Positions 1-7,847 of a stretch of DNA of 64,000 bases are shown in pieces. Within the stretch, counting starts at the first letter, position 1. Each line of letters opens with the position of its first letter. The notes below the pieces were generated by a model, which saw only the letters and a list, made by a program, of their open reading frames with translations, had not been told where the DNA came from and made no database searches. The position numbers and the translations under genes are program-made. This DNA is from Streptomyces monomycini (GTDB taxonomy: Bacteria; Actinomycetota; Actinomycetes; Streptomycetales; Streptomycetaceae), in the NCBI RefSeq assembly GCF_022271435.1, contig NZ_JAFIQY010000018.1:1-64000 (forward strand). The letters run 5' to 3'.

Positions 1-336
1 CTTCCGGTGAAGGAAGCTGGTCGGTTCGAATGTGAATCCGATTCCCCGTCGGAGGGGGTTTGTTCGCGCCTTCCGGCGTGATCACTACTTTAGTGCCTTT
101 TCCCGGTGACGCATAATCGAGTCACTGATCAGAATTTCGGCATGCCGAAATCCGTCCCGTTCGGGAGTCGTGCAGTAGTGGTTGTGCCGCCGGTGCGGCG
201 CGAGGGGCTACCGCAGAACCGTTACAGCTCCATGGCAACTCGAAGAACTTTACGTACGGCGGCGACCCATGTCAACCACCTCTGGTCAACCGGTTTTGCT
301 CCCGGGTCCGCGTCGGCCGAGGCCAGGGGTCAGGGG
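1..336. other. Left-edge interval with palindromes, no gene
   Basis: No convincing reading frame was found. The interval holds two perfect inverted repeats: CACTA-CTT-TAGTG at 83-95 and an 18-bp palindrome ATTTCGGCATGCCGAAAT at 134-151. It lies downstream of the MarR gene, so these sites more likely serve a gene to the left of the window, or act as terminator or operator elements. This assignment is inferred from position only. Confidence 0.4.
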
Positions 337-897
337 TCAGTCCAGGTCGTTCAGCCGGCCGTCCGCGTCCGGCTGGGCGTCCTCGACGCGGCACAGCAGG
401 CGCGTCAGCATCTCCCCGAGCTGGCCGCGCTCCTCGGTGGAGAGGTCCTGGAGCAGGTCCTCCTCGAAGACCGAGGCCATCCGCATCGCCTCGACCCACT
501 TCTCGCGGCCTTCCTGCGTGAGCTCGACGATCACCCGTACGCGGTTGGCCTCGTCGCGCTCCCGCGTCACCAGCCCCTCGCTCGCCATCCGGTCGATGCG
601 ATGGGTCATGGCGGCCGGCGTGAGGCCCAGGCGCTTGGCCAGCTCGCCGGGGCCCATTTGATAGGGCGCCCCGGCGACGACGAGGGCCTTCAGCACCTCC
701 CACTCCGCGTTGCTCATGTTGAGGGTCGCGGTCTGCCGCCCGTAGGCGACGTTCATCCGGCGGTTGAGGCGCTGCAGTGCGGAGACGACCTGCTCCACCT
801 GGGGATCGAGGCCTTGGAACTCGCGCTGGTAAGCGGCGATCTGTTCCTCGAGGCTCGGCTCCGCAGGGCTGTGGGCCGCATCTGAGGGCTCTGACAT
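337..897 (-). CDS. MarR-family transcriptional regulator
   Basis: This is a 186-residue winged-helix regulator. The start is the ATG at 897, giving MSEPSDAAHS at the N-terminus; longer readings run back through the divergent transporter and are not believable. Residues about 40-150 form a typical MarR core with a recognition helix around LTPAAMTHRIDRMASEGLV and the wing with RDEANRVRV. The gene is divergent from an MFS transporter starting at 1024, the classic arrangement of a MarR repressor controlling an efflux gene and itself. The 126-bp gap contains repeated GCATTGAAGTC elements that could be its operators. The ligand is unknown. Family and role as local repressor are well supported; the transported drug is not. 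Confidence 0.9.
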   Translation of the reverse strand: MSEPSDAAHSPAEPSLEEQIAAYQREFQGLDPQVEQVVSALQRLNRRMNVAYGRQTATLNMSNAEWEVLKALVVAGAPYQMGPGELAKRLGLTPAAMTHRIDRMASEGLVTRERDEANRVRVIVELTQEGREKWVEAMRMASVFEEDLLQDLSTEERGQLGEMLTRLLCRVEDAQPDADGRLNDLD

Positions 898-925
898 GCC
901 GGGAAGTATGGCACGTACCTCATTG

Positions 926-983
926 GCATTGAAGTCCTTCGCCATGTACTCTTTAGCTTCGAACTTTAGCATTGAAGTCTTCA
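926..983. promoter_or_regulatory. Candidate MarR operator region
   Basis: A near-identical direct repeat GCATTGAAGTCC/T occurs at 926-937 and 969-980. The second copy is part of the perfect inverted repeat TGAAG-T-CTTCA and the first of GAAG-TC-CTTC. Between them lies CTTTAGC-TTCGAA-CTTTAGC at 951-970. The position between divergent marR and MFS genes fits a shared operator. Binding is inferred. Confidence 0.5.
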
Positions 984-1023
984 GGGTGTGACTGTCCAGT
1001 CCCCCTCGATCTGACCTAGGTAG

Positions 1024-2382
1024 GTGAGTGTGACCACCGCGATGGGCGCCGCGCTGCGCCGGATCCAGCTGGGCAACGCGCTGAGCGCGTTCGGTAACGG
1101 CTTCACGGTTCCGTATCTCTACGTCTATGTGGCGAAGGTGCGGGATCTTGGCGCGGGCACGGCCGGTCTGGTCCTGATGACACTGGCCTTCGCCGCGCTC
1201 CTCGTGTTGCCGTTCACCGGCTGGGCTATCGACCGGCGGGGTCCGCTGCCGGTCGCCGTCGTGGGTGCCGTCACGTCCGCCGTCGGATCGCTCGGGCTCG
1301 GCCTGTCCACCACGACACCGCTGGTCATCCTTTCCGCCGTAGCGCTCGGCGCCGGTATCGCGGTGATCCAGCCGGCCCTCGCCACGATGATCGTGTGGTG
1401 CTCGACGGCGGTCACCCGCTCGCGGGCCTTCGCCACCCAGTTCTTCCTGAACAACCTGGGCCTGGGCATCGGCGGCCTGATAGGCGGCCTGCTGGTCGAC
1501 GAGTCGGCGGCCGGCAGCTTCGTCCGGCTGTTCGCCATCGAGGCCGTGATGTTCCTGGTGCTGGGCGCGGCCATCGCGACCGTACGGCTGCCGCGTACGG
1601 CCCGGGTCGAGGACCCGGTGCCGGGCGAGGCCCGCGAGAAGGGCGCCCTGCGCTCGCTGTTCACCGACCGCCGCATGATGTGGCTGTGCCTGCTGGGCTT
1701 CGTGCTGTTCTTTGCCTGCTACGGCCAGTTCGAATCGGGCCTCGCGGCGTACGCCACCGAGGTCACGCGGATCGCGCCCTCCACCCTCGGTATCGCGCTG
1801 GCCGCCAACACGGCCGCGATCGTGGCGGCGCAGTTCGTGGTCCTGAAACTGGTCGAGCGGCGGCGGCGCAGCCGGGTGATGGCCGCGGTCGGGCTGATCT
1901 GGACCGTGGCGTGGCTGGCCGCCGGCCTGTCGGGCCTGGTGCACGGTGCGCACGCGGTGGCCACCACTCTGCTGATCTCGACGTACGCGCTGTTCGGTAT
2001 AGGGGAGTCGCTGCTCTCTCCGACGGTGGCCCCGCTGGTGGCGGACCTGGCGCCGACGTCCCTGGTCGGTCTGTACAACTCGGTCTTCGCCCTGGTGAAG
2101 CAGCTGGCCCTGGCGATCGGCCCGGGGGTGGGTGCCCTCATGGTGGGCCACGGGATGTCCGCGCCGTACATCGTGATGCTGGTGCTGTGCGCCGTCGGCG
2201 TCAGCGTGCTGGCGCTGCGGCTGGGGCGGATGCTGAGCCCCGCGCAGGACAATCCGCACATCCGGGCCTTCACTCCGGACGCTCCGGCGGACACGGTCAC
2301 CGACACGGGGGCCGGGACCACGGCCGGGACGGCGGCCGAGGCGGGCGCGCCGCGACGGGAGTCCGTCACGGCGGTGGCGTAA
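1024..2382 (+). CDS. MFS drug-efflux transporter
   Basis: This is a 452-residue inner-membrane protein with about 12 hydrophobic segments and a major-facilitator fold. The loop between helices 2 and 3 carries GWAIDRRGPLP, a form of the MFS A-motif. The C-terminus after about residue 415 is an Ala/Thr/Gly-rich hydrophilic tail. The start is the GTG at 1024; an alternative GTG lies two codons downstream at 1030. It is divergently transcribed from the MarR regulator, so it is probably induced by a ligand of that repressor. A hairpin at 2409-2447 follows the stop. Proton-coupled export is inferred from the family; substrate cannot be read from the sequence. Confidence 0.88.
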   Translation: MSVTTAMGAALRRIQLGNALSAFGNGFTVPYLYVYVAKVRDLGAGTAGLVLMTLAFAALLVLPFTGWAIDRRGPLPVAVVGAVTSAVGSLGLGLSTTTPLVILSAVALGAGIAVIQPALATMIVWCSTAVTRSRAFATQFFLNNLGLGIGGLIGGLLVDESAAGSFVRLFAIEAVMFLVLGAAIATVRLPRTARVEDPVPGEAREKGALRSLFTDRRMMWLCLLGFVLFFACYGQFESGLAAYATEVTRIAPSTLGIALAANTAAIVAAQFVVLKLVERRRRSRVMAAVGLIWTVAWLAAGLSGLVHGAHAVATTLLISTYALFGIGESLLSPTVAPLVADLAPTSLVGLYNSVFALVKQLALAIGPGVGALMVGHGMSAPYIVMLVLCAVGVSVLALRLGRMLSPAQDNPHIRAFTPDAPADTVTDTGAGTTAGTAAEAGAPRRESVTAVA

Positions 2383-2408
2383 GCCGCACGGAACGATTGA
2401 TCGCGTAC

Positions 2409-2447
2409 GGGCCGGATCCTGCTGCTGCACCGAGCGGGGTCCGGCCC
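2409..2447. terminator. Bidirectional hairpin terminator
   Basis: GGGCCGGATC at 2409-2418 pairs with GGTCCGGCCC at 2438-2447 (9 of 10). It lies between the convergent MFS gene and the SpoIIE-type phosphatase gene, so it can serve both strands. Confidence 0.6.
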
Positions 2448-2519
2448 GTTGTGTTGCTGGGGCGTGCACCCGAGTACGTGCTCTCCCGCGCACCCGCGTG
2501 CGTGCCGCCCAGCCCGCCT

Positions 2520-4304
2520 CTACTCCCGCGGCAGTGCGAACTCGCACCACACGGCCTTGCCGCCGCCGGGCGTGCGGCGCGAGCCCCACGCCGAGGCGAT
2601 CGTCGCGACGATCGAGATGCCGCGGCCTGCCTCGTCGGCGAGCTCGGCCCGGCGCCGCCGCGGCAGGTGGTCGTCGCCGTCGGTCACCTCGATGATCAGT
2701 CGGCGGTCCGTACGGCGCAGCCGCAGCCGCATCGGCGGGGTGCCGTGCTGGAGCGAGTTCGCGACCAGTTCGCTGGCGGCCAGGACGCCGAGGTCGTGCA
2801 GCTCCGGGGAGAAGCGCCAGGAGGCGAGCACCCCGGAGGCGAAGGCGCGGGCGCGGGGTGCCGCCTCCGTACCGCCGTGCAGTTCGAGGGCGGCGTTGTG
2901 GAACAGCTCGGCGTCGTGCCCCGTACGGGCCGGGTGCTGGAGGACCAGGACGGCCACATCGTCGTCGTGGTCGGTGGAGATTCCGAGAGCGCGCAGCAGC
3001 CGGTCGCAGACGATGTCCGGTGCTCCGGTCGCCCCCGCGAAGGCGCGCTCCAGGGCCTCGACCCCGTGGTCGATGTCCTTGTCACGGCGCTCGACCAGAC
3101 CGTCCGTATAGAGGACAGCGCTCGAACCGGGCCCCAGTGGGACGCTTCCGGAGGTGTGCAGCCAGCCGCCGGTGCCCAGGGGCGGGCCGGTCGGCTCCGC
3201 GGCCCGGAGCACCGTGCCCTCGGCGTCGCGCACCAGGATGGGCAGATGGCCGGCGGAGGCGTAGACCAGGCGGCCCTCGTTGGGGTCGTGGACCGCGTAG
3301 ACGCAGGTCGCGATCTGGCTGGCGTCGATCTCGGCGGCCAGTCCGTCCAGCAGCTGGAGGACTTCGTGGGGCGGCAGGTCGAGCCGGGCGTAGGCGCGGA
3401 CCGCCGTCCGCAGCTGTCCCATGACGGCCGCGGCGCGCACGCCCCGGCCCATGACGTCGCCGATGACCAGGGCCGTACGGCCGGCGCCGAGGGTGATGAC
3501 GTCGTACCAGTCGCCGCCGACCGCGGCGTCCGTGCCGCCCGGCTGGTACGTCGCGGCGACCCGTAGGTCGTCGGGCTGCTCCAGCTCCTGCGGCAGCAGG
3601 GAACGCTGGAGCGTCACGGCCGCGGCGCGCTGGCGCGCCTCACTGGCGCGCAGCCGCTCGGTGGACTCCACCTGGTCGGTGACGTCGGCGCCGAAGACGA
3701 GGACGCCCTTGTGCGGCGCCACACAGGCGACCTCGGGGTCGGGCGCCGGGCCGCTGGCGGCGACCTCGATGGGGGTGCAGGTGAACGTGTAGTAGCCGTC
3801 CCGGGACTGGTCGGCGCCGGCGCCGCCGGGCACCCGGCGGGCCTTGACCGTACGGGGGCGGCCGCTGCGCAGCACCTGGTCCATCAGCGGCAGCAGGCCC
3901 AGCGCGTCCAGCTCGGGCAGTGCCTCGCGGGCGGTGGCGCCGGGCGGGCGGGGGCCGAAGACGGTGGCGTACGCGCCGTTGACGTACGCGATGCGGTGCT
4001 CGGGCCCGTACACGACCGCCACCAGGGCGGGGACCTTGCCCAGGATGTCGTGCACGGACAGCGCGTCGACGCTGGGGGTGCGGTCCGGGCCGGCGGACGG
4101 GCCGTCAGCCACCGCGTCCGAGCCGGGGTGTTCGGCGCGGGCCGCGGGGACCGCGCCGGCGGCCACGCCCGGCGGGCCACCCGGGGCCGAGGCGGCGGCA
4201 GCGGCGGGCACGGTGGCGGCGGACGTCGGTGCGGCACGGTCGGGCCGGGCGGCGCCGCGCCGCTGTGTGCCGGGGAGACGGGCGCTCCAGCGCGTGAAGT
4301 TCAC
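2520..4304 (-). CDS. PAS-PP2C(SpoIIE)-HATPase regulatory phosphatase
   Basis: This is a 594-residue cytoplasmic signalling protein. A low-complexity N-terminus of about 65 residues is followed by a PAS domain (around VPALVAVVYGPEHRIAYVNG). Next comes a SpoIIE/PP2C phosphatase domain with VGGDWYDV and GDVMGRG metal-binding segments and STDHDDDVAVLV. The C-terminal anti-sigma-type ATPase has ASELVANSLQHG (N-box) and EAGRGISIV (G-box). Such fusions act in partner-switching cascades, dephosphorylating anti-anti-sigma factors and phosphorylating or binding their partners. The chosen start is GTG at 4304 with a purine-rich site upstream; readings further upstream are unsupported. Its partner is not encoded beside it. 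Family assignment is firm; the specific sigma pathway is unknown. Confidence 0.88.
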   Translation of the reverse strand: MNFTRWSARLPGTQRRGAARPDRAAPTSAATVPAAAAASAPGGPPGVAAGAVPAARAEHPGSDAVADGPSAGPDRTPSVDALSVHDILGKVPALVAVVYGPEHRIAYVNGAYATVFGPRPPGATAREALPELDALGLLPLMDQVLRSGRPRTVKARRVPGGAGADQSRDGYYTFTCTPIEVAASGPAPDPEVACVAPHKGVLVFGADVTDQVESTERLRASEARQRAAAVTLQRSLLPQELEQPDDLRVAATYQPGGTDAAVGGDWYDVITLGAGRTALVIGDVMGRGVRAAAVMGQLRTAVRAYARLDLPPHEVLQLLDGLAAEIDASQIATCVYAVHDPNEGRLVYASAGHLPILVRDAEGTVLRAAEPTGPPLGTGGWLHTSGSVPLGPGSSAVLYTDGLVERRDKDIDHGVEALERAFAGATGAPDIVCDRLLRALGISTDHDDDVAVLVLQHPARTGHDAELFHNAALELHGGTEAAPRARAFASGVLASWRFSPELHDLGVLAASELVANSLQHGTPPMRLRLRRTDRRLIIEVTDGDDHLPRRRRAELADEAGRGISIVATIASAWGSRRTPGGGKAVWCEFALPRE

Positions 4305-4723
4305 GGAGGGGTACCTCTTACTTCGCGTCGTCGCGCGGGATCGGGCCGTCGGCTCGGTGGAACTCCCCGCGCGCACGCCGGAGGGACGCCCGCCCGGCGG
4401 AAGCGGGGAGCGGTGTCGGCTGGGGGCACCCTCGGTGCCCTCTGGCGGATTGCAGCAATCGTCCAGAATCCTCGTGATTGTCACTCTTCGCAGATACGAG
4501 CCCACCCATGGTCACACGTCCAGTGTGGCCGACCGGACTGACATCCGTCAGACGCCGGAGGTACGAGGTGGAGTTCCTGACTCCGGGTACGGGGGTGCGG
4601 CGGGCGGCGGGACGGGGGCCGTACGGACGGGGGCAGGCGGCTCGGAGGCCCCGGGAGGGGCGGCCCGTACGGGCGGGGGCGGGCAAGGGGCGGCCCGTAC
4701 GGCCGGCCGTCTGCGACGGCCCG
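4305..4723. other. Intergenic region upstream of PAS-phosphatase
   Basis: About 420 bp without a gene. It contains inverted repeats CACAC-gtcca-GTGTG (4513-4527) and CTGAC-atcc-GTCAG (4538-4551), possible regulatory sites for the phosphatase gene. Near 4657-4709 there is a repeated GGGGCGGCCCGTACGG element and the palindrome ACGGCCGGCCGT, which may terminate the NADH dehydrogenase gene. Confidence 0.4.
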
Positions 4724-6097
4724 TCAGCTCGGTTCGTTGTGGCGCCCGGTGCCCGCCGCCAGTTCGAACTCGGCGCGCGGGTGTTCCAGCGAGCCGAGAG
4801 AAACGATTTCCCGTTTGAAGAGCCCGGCGAGCGTCCACTCGGCCAGCACCCGCGCCTTCCGGTTGAACGTGGGCACCCGGCTCAAGTGGTACACGCGGTG
4901 CATGAACCACGCCGGATAGCCCTTCAGGCGGCGCCCGTAGACATGCGCGACCCCCTTGTGCAGGCCGAGCGAGGCGACCGAACCGGCGTACTTGTGCGCG
5001 TAGTCCACGACGGGCCCGCCGCGCAGCACCGCGGCGATGTTCTCCGCCAGCACCCGCGCCTGCCGGACGGCGTGCTGGGCGTTGGGCGCGCACTCCCGGC
5101 GCGGCTCGTCCGGCGTGGCCGGGCGCTCCGCCGTCAGGTCCGGTACGGCCGCGGCGTCCCCCGCCGACCAGGCGTGTTCGACGCCCTCCACCCGGAGGGC
5201 GGCCGTGCATTTGAGGCGGCCGCGCCCGGTGCGCGGCAGGCCGGAAGCGGCGATGACCGGGTGCGGTTTGACGCCCGCGGTCCACACGAGAGTGCGAGCC
5301 GGGAAGCGTGAGCCGTCACTCAGGACGGCGATCCGCGCCTCGTACGACTCCAGGCGCGTCTCCAGGCGTACGTCGATGTTGCGCGCCCGCAGCTCCCGTA
5401 CCGCGTACTGCCCCATCGCCGTGCCCACCTCCGGCAGGATGCGGCCGGTCGCCTCGACCAGGATCCACTTCATGTCGCCGGGCTCGACGTTGTGGTAATA
5501 ACGCGCCGCGTAGCGCGCCATGTCCTCCAACTCCGCGAGCGCCTCCACCCCCGCGTAGCCGCCGCCGACGAAGACGAAGGTCAGCGCGGCGTCGCGGATC
5601 GCCGGATCGCGGGTCGAGGAGGCGATGTCCAACTGCTCCAGGACGTGGTTGCGCAGGCCGATGGCCTCCTCGACGGTCTTGAAGCCGATGCCGCCCTCGG
5701 CGAGTCCGGGGACCGGCAGCGCGCGGGAGACCGAGCCGGGCGCCAGTACCAGTTCGTCGTAGGGGAGTTGCAGGCCGCCGGTGCCATCCTCCTCGGTGGC
5801 CGGTGTCGTGACCGTCGCAGTCCGCGCGGTGTGGTCGAGCGCGGTGACCTCCCCGACGACGACCTTGCAGAGCGGGAGCACCCGGCGCAGCGGTACGACG
5901 ACGTGCCGCGGCGAGATCGAGCCGGCCGCGGCCTCGGGGAGGAACGGCTGGTACGTCATGTACGGGTCGGGGTCCACCACGACCACCTCGACGGCGGACC
6001 GCCGCAGTTCCTGTTTCAGTTTCCGCTGCAGGCGCAGGGCGGTGTACATCCCCACGTAGCCGCCGCCGACAACGAGAATGCGCGCCGGTTCCTTCAC
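4724..6097 (-). CDS. NAD(P)/FAD-dependent oxidoreductase, NDH-2 type
   Basis: This 457-residue flavoprotein resembles type II NADH:quinone oxidoreductases, which pass electrons from NADH to menaquinone at the membrane without pumping protons. The FAD-binding Rossmann motif is ILVVGGGYVGMYTA at residues 7-20. A second dinucleotide fold with FVFVGGGYAGVEALAE lies near residue 180. Near the C-terminus, APNAQHAVRQARVLAENI and a basic, amphipathic tail fit membrane association. The start is the GTG at 6097, with GAGGAG eight bases upstream; in-frame ATGs further out lack this spacing. It is divergent from the AtrA-like regulator across 451 bp. From memory, S. coelicolor SCO4119 has the same neighbour. 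Assignment to NDH-2 rather than another FAD reductase is likely but not proven. Confidence 0.87.
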   Translation of the reverse strand: MKEPARILVVGGGYVGMYTALRLQRKLKQELRRSAVEVVVVDPDPYMTYQPFLPEAAAGSISPRHVVVPLRRVLPLCKVVVGEVTALDHTARTATVTTPATEEDGTGGLQLPYDELVLAPGSVSRALPVPGLAEGGIGFKTVEEAIGLRNHVLEQLDIASSTRDPAIRDAALTFVFVGGGYAGVEALAELEDMARYAARYYHNVEPGDMKWILVEATGRILPEVGTAMGQYAVRELRARNIDVRLETRLESYEARIAVLSDGSRFPARTLVWTAGVKPHPVIAASGLPRTGRGRLKCTAALRVEGVEHAWSAGDAAAVPDLTAERPATPDEPRRECAPNAQHAVRQARVLAENIAAVLRGGPVVDYAHKYAGSVASLGLHKGVAHVYGRRLKGYPAWFMHRVYHLSRVPTFNRKARVLAEWTLAGLFKREIVSLGSLEHPRAEFELAAGTGRHNEPS

Positions 6098-6548
6098 AGA
6101 GGTTCTCCTCGCGACATGCGACATCGAAAGGCCGGCCCGCGCGGGTTGCCACCGTCCTCCGGCCGGCCTGCCACCACCAGGCACTGTGTCCCCGGAAGGA
6201 CGCAGCACTGTTCCATGACGCACCGGCGACACGCCTTTGTCCACAGGCCCGACGAAATGTATGACCGGTCCGGCACATCGGCCCGGAGGGCCGGATTCCG
6301 CGCTGCCGGGTGCAAGGGTGCAGGTCAGGTGGTGGGTCTACGGCGAGCGGAGGGTGCGGAATAGGGGCGGACGGGATCCGTACTCCGATCGGTGCACGGA
6401 CTGTGCGGAACTGCCCCCTTCATTCTTGACCTGGGCTCAACTATGTTCGTACCTCGTTGGGGTGCAGCCTCTCGTCGTCACGTTGTTACACCCCAGCAGT
6501 CAGGGCGGGGAGTCTCCGGGGGGAGACGTCATTACCGGGGGATCATCT
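6098..6548. other. Divergent intergenic region (NDH-2 / atrA-like)
   Basis: A 451-bp gap between two divergent starts must carry both promoters. Base composition falls in 6420-6520, where TTGTTACACC and short A/T-rich stretches occur, which suits a promoter for the TetR gene. No clear operator could be assigned by eye and no open frame looks coding. Confidence 0.4.
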
Positions 6549-7607
6549 ATGCACATTCAGGGCTCTCAATGGCCGACTGCCGTAACTGCCACCGCGCACG
6601 CCGCGGAGGGCAGGGGGAACGGCACCACGCACACGCATCCGCACACCGCGCACTCCGGACACTCCGGTGCCGGTGGTCGGAACACACCGCTGCGCGTGGA
6701 CGCGCAGCGCAACCTTGAGCACGTCCTGCGGGCGGCTCGTGAGGTCTTCGGCGAGCTGGGGTACGGCGCGCCCATGGAGGACGTGGCGCGGCGGGCCCGC
6801 GTCGGGGTGGGGACGGTGTACCGCCGCTTCCCGAGCAAGGACGTACTGGTCAGGCGAATAGCCGAGGAGGAGACCTCCCGGCTCACCGACCAGGCGCGTA
6901 CGGCGCTCGGCCAGGAGGACGACCCGTGGTCGGCGCTCTCGCGCTTCCTGCGGACGTCGGTCGCCTCCGGCGCCGGACGGCTGCTGCCGCCGAGCATATT
7001 GCGGGTGAGCGCCAGCGCTCCGGCTTCGGACGGCGCGGGCGGTGCTGGTGCCGGCGCCGGTACTGGTGCTGGGGCTGGTGCCGCTGAGGCTCGGGTTCCG
7101 CAGCAGCGCCAGGCGTACGGACCGGACGGCGTGCCGACCGGCCCGGCGGACGTGTCGGCCGGCGCGGCGCACCTCGCCGCGGACGTGTCCGGCGCGCTGA
7201 CGTCCGACGTCCCCGCGGAGTTCCGTGTGATCGCACAGCGCGGCGCGCCCGGGGCCGAGGTCGCGGACGTACCGGCCACGGTCCCGTACGGGGTCTCCGC
7301 CGGCGTTCCGAACGGCGTGACCGCACACGGCACGGCCGTCACCGGCGCGCTGGAGGCACCGTCCGGACCGGGCGAAACCACGGCGGACGGCGGCGCCCAG
7401 GCGCTGCTGGAGGTCGTCGGGCAGCTCGTCGAGCGGGCACGCGAGGCGGGCGAACTGCGCGCGGACGTGACGGTGGCCGACGTACTGCTGGTCATCGCCA
7501 CGGGCGCACCGTCCTTGCCGGACCCGGCCCAGCAGCAGGCCGCCTCGGCCCGGCTGCTGGAGATCCTGCTGGAGGGGCTGCGGTCGCGGCCTGCCGAGCA
7601 GGGCTGA
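6549..7607 (+). CDS. atrA: TetR-family regulator, AtrA homologue
   Basis: This 352-residue regulator has a TetR DNA-binding domain at residues 53-98, with the helix-turn-helix MEDVARRARVGVGTVYRRF. From memory, this region and its neighbours match AtrA (SCO4118), which activates actII-ORF4 and strR and links antibiotic production to metabolism. The start is the ATG at 6549, preceded by GGGGG; upstream in-frame ATGs read through promoter-like DNA. The ligand-binding domain is interrupted at about residues 155-282 by Gly/Ala-, Pro- and Val-rich low-complexity sequence, making the protein longer than the roughly 270 residues I recall for AtrA. The final 70 residues again look like a TetR C-terminal helix bundle. 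Orthology is likely; whether the insertion is functional is unknown. Confidence 0.82.
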   Translation: MHIQGSQWPTAVTATAHAAEGRGNGTTHTHPHTAHSGHSGAGGRNTPLRVDAQRNLEHVLRAAREVFGELGYGAPMEDVARRARVGVGTVYRRFPSKDVLVRRIAEEETSRLTDQARTALGQEDDPWSALSRFLRTSVASGAGRLLPPSILRVSASAPASDGAGGAGAGAGTGAGAGAAEARVPQQRQAYGPDGVPTGPADVSAGAAHLAADVSGALTSDVPAEFRVIAQRGAPGAEVADVPATVPYGVSAGVPNGVTAHGTAVTGALEAPSGPGETTADGGAQALLEVVGQLVERAREAGELRADVTVADVLLVIATGAPSLPDPAQQQAASARLLEILLEGLRSRPAEQG

Positions 7608-7847
7608 GTGACACCAGCCTGAGAGATCGGGCGGGGCGCGGGGTCGGCTGTGGGCCGGCGCCGCGCCCTGTTCCGTGTTCTGAGCGCGGGCGAGCGAGTA
7701 TTCCCCGTACGAGTGACCTCTAGTGCTGCCGTCCATGAACTCGCCCCGGACGAGTGGTTGGTGTGCTCGCAGACCGAGCCGGGCGGTCCCCCTGTGGCAC
7801 GCTGGCGCGGTGTTACCGCAGCGACGGCGTGTTCGGGGGCCTCGGCG
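7608..7847. other. Intergenic region before fused sigma factor
   Basis: This 240-bp stretch contains an alternative in-frame GTG start at 7650 for the sigma-factor gene. The peptide it would add is not low-complexity but has no recognisable domain. The stretch is treated as leader and promoter DNA. Confidence 0.35.
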
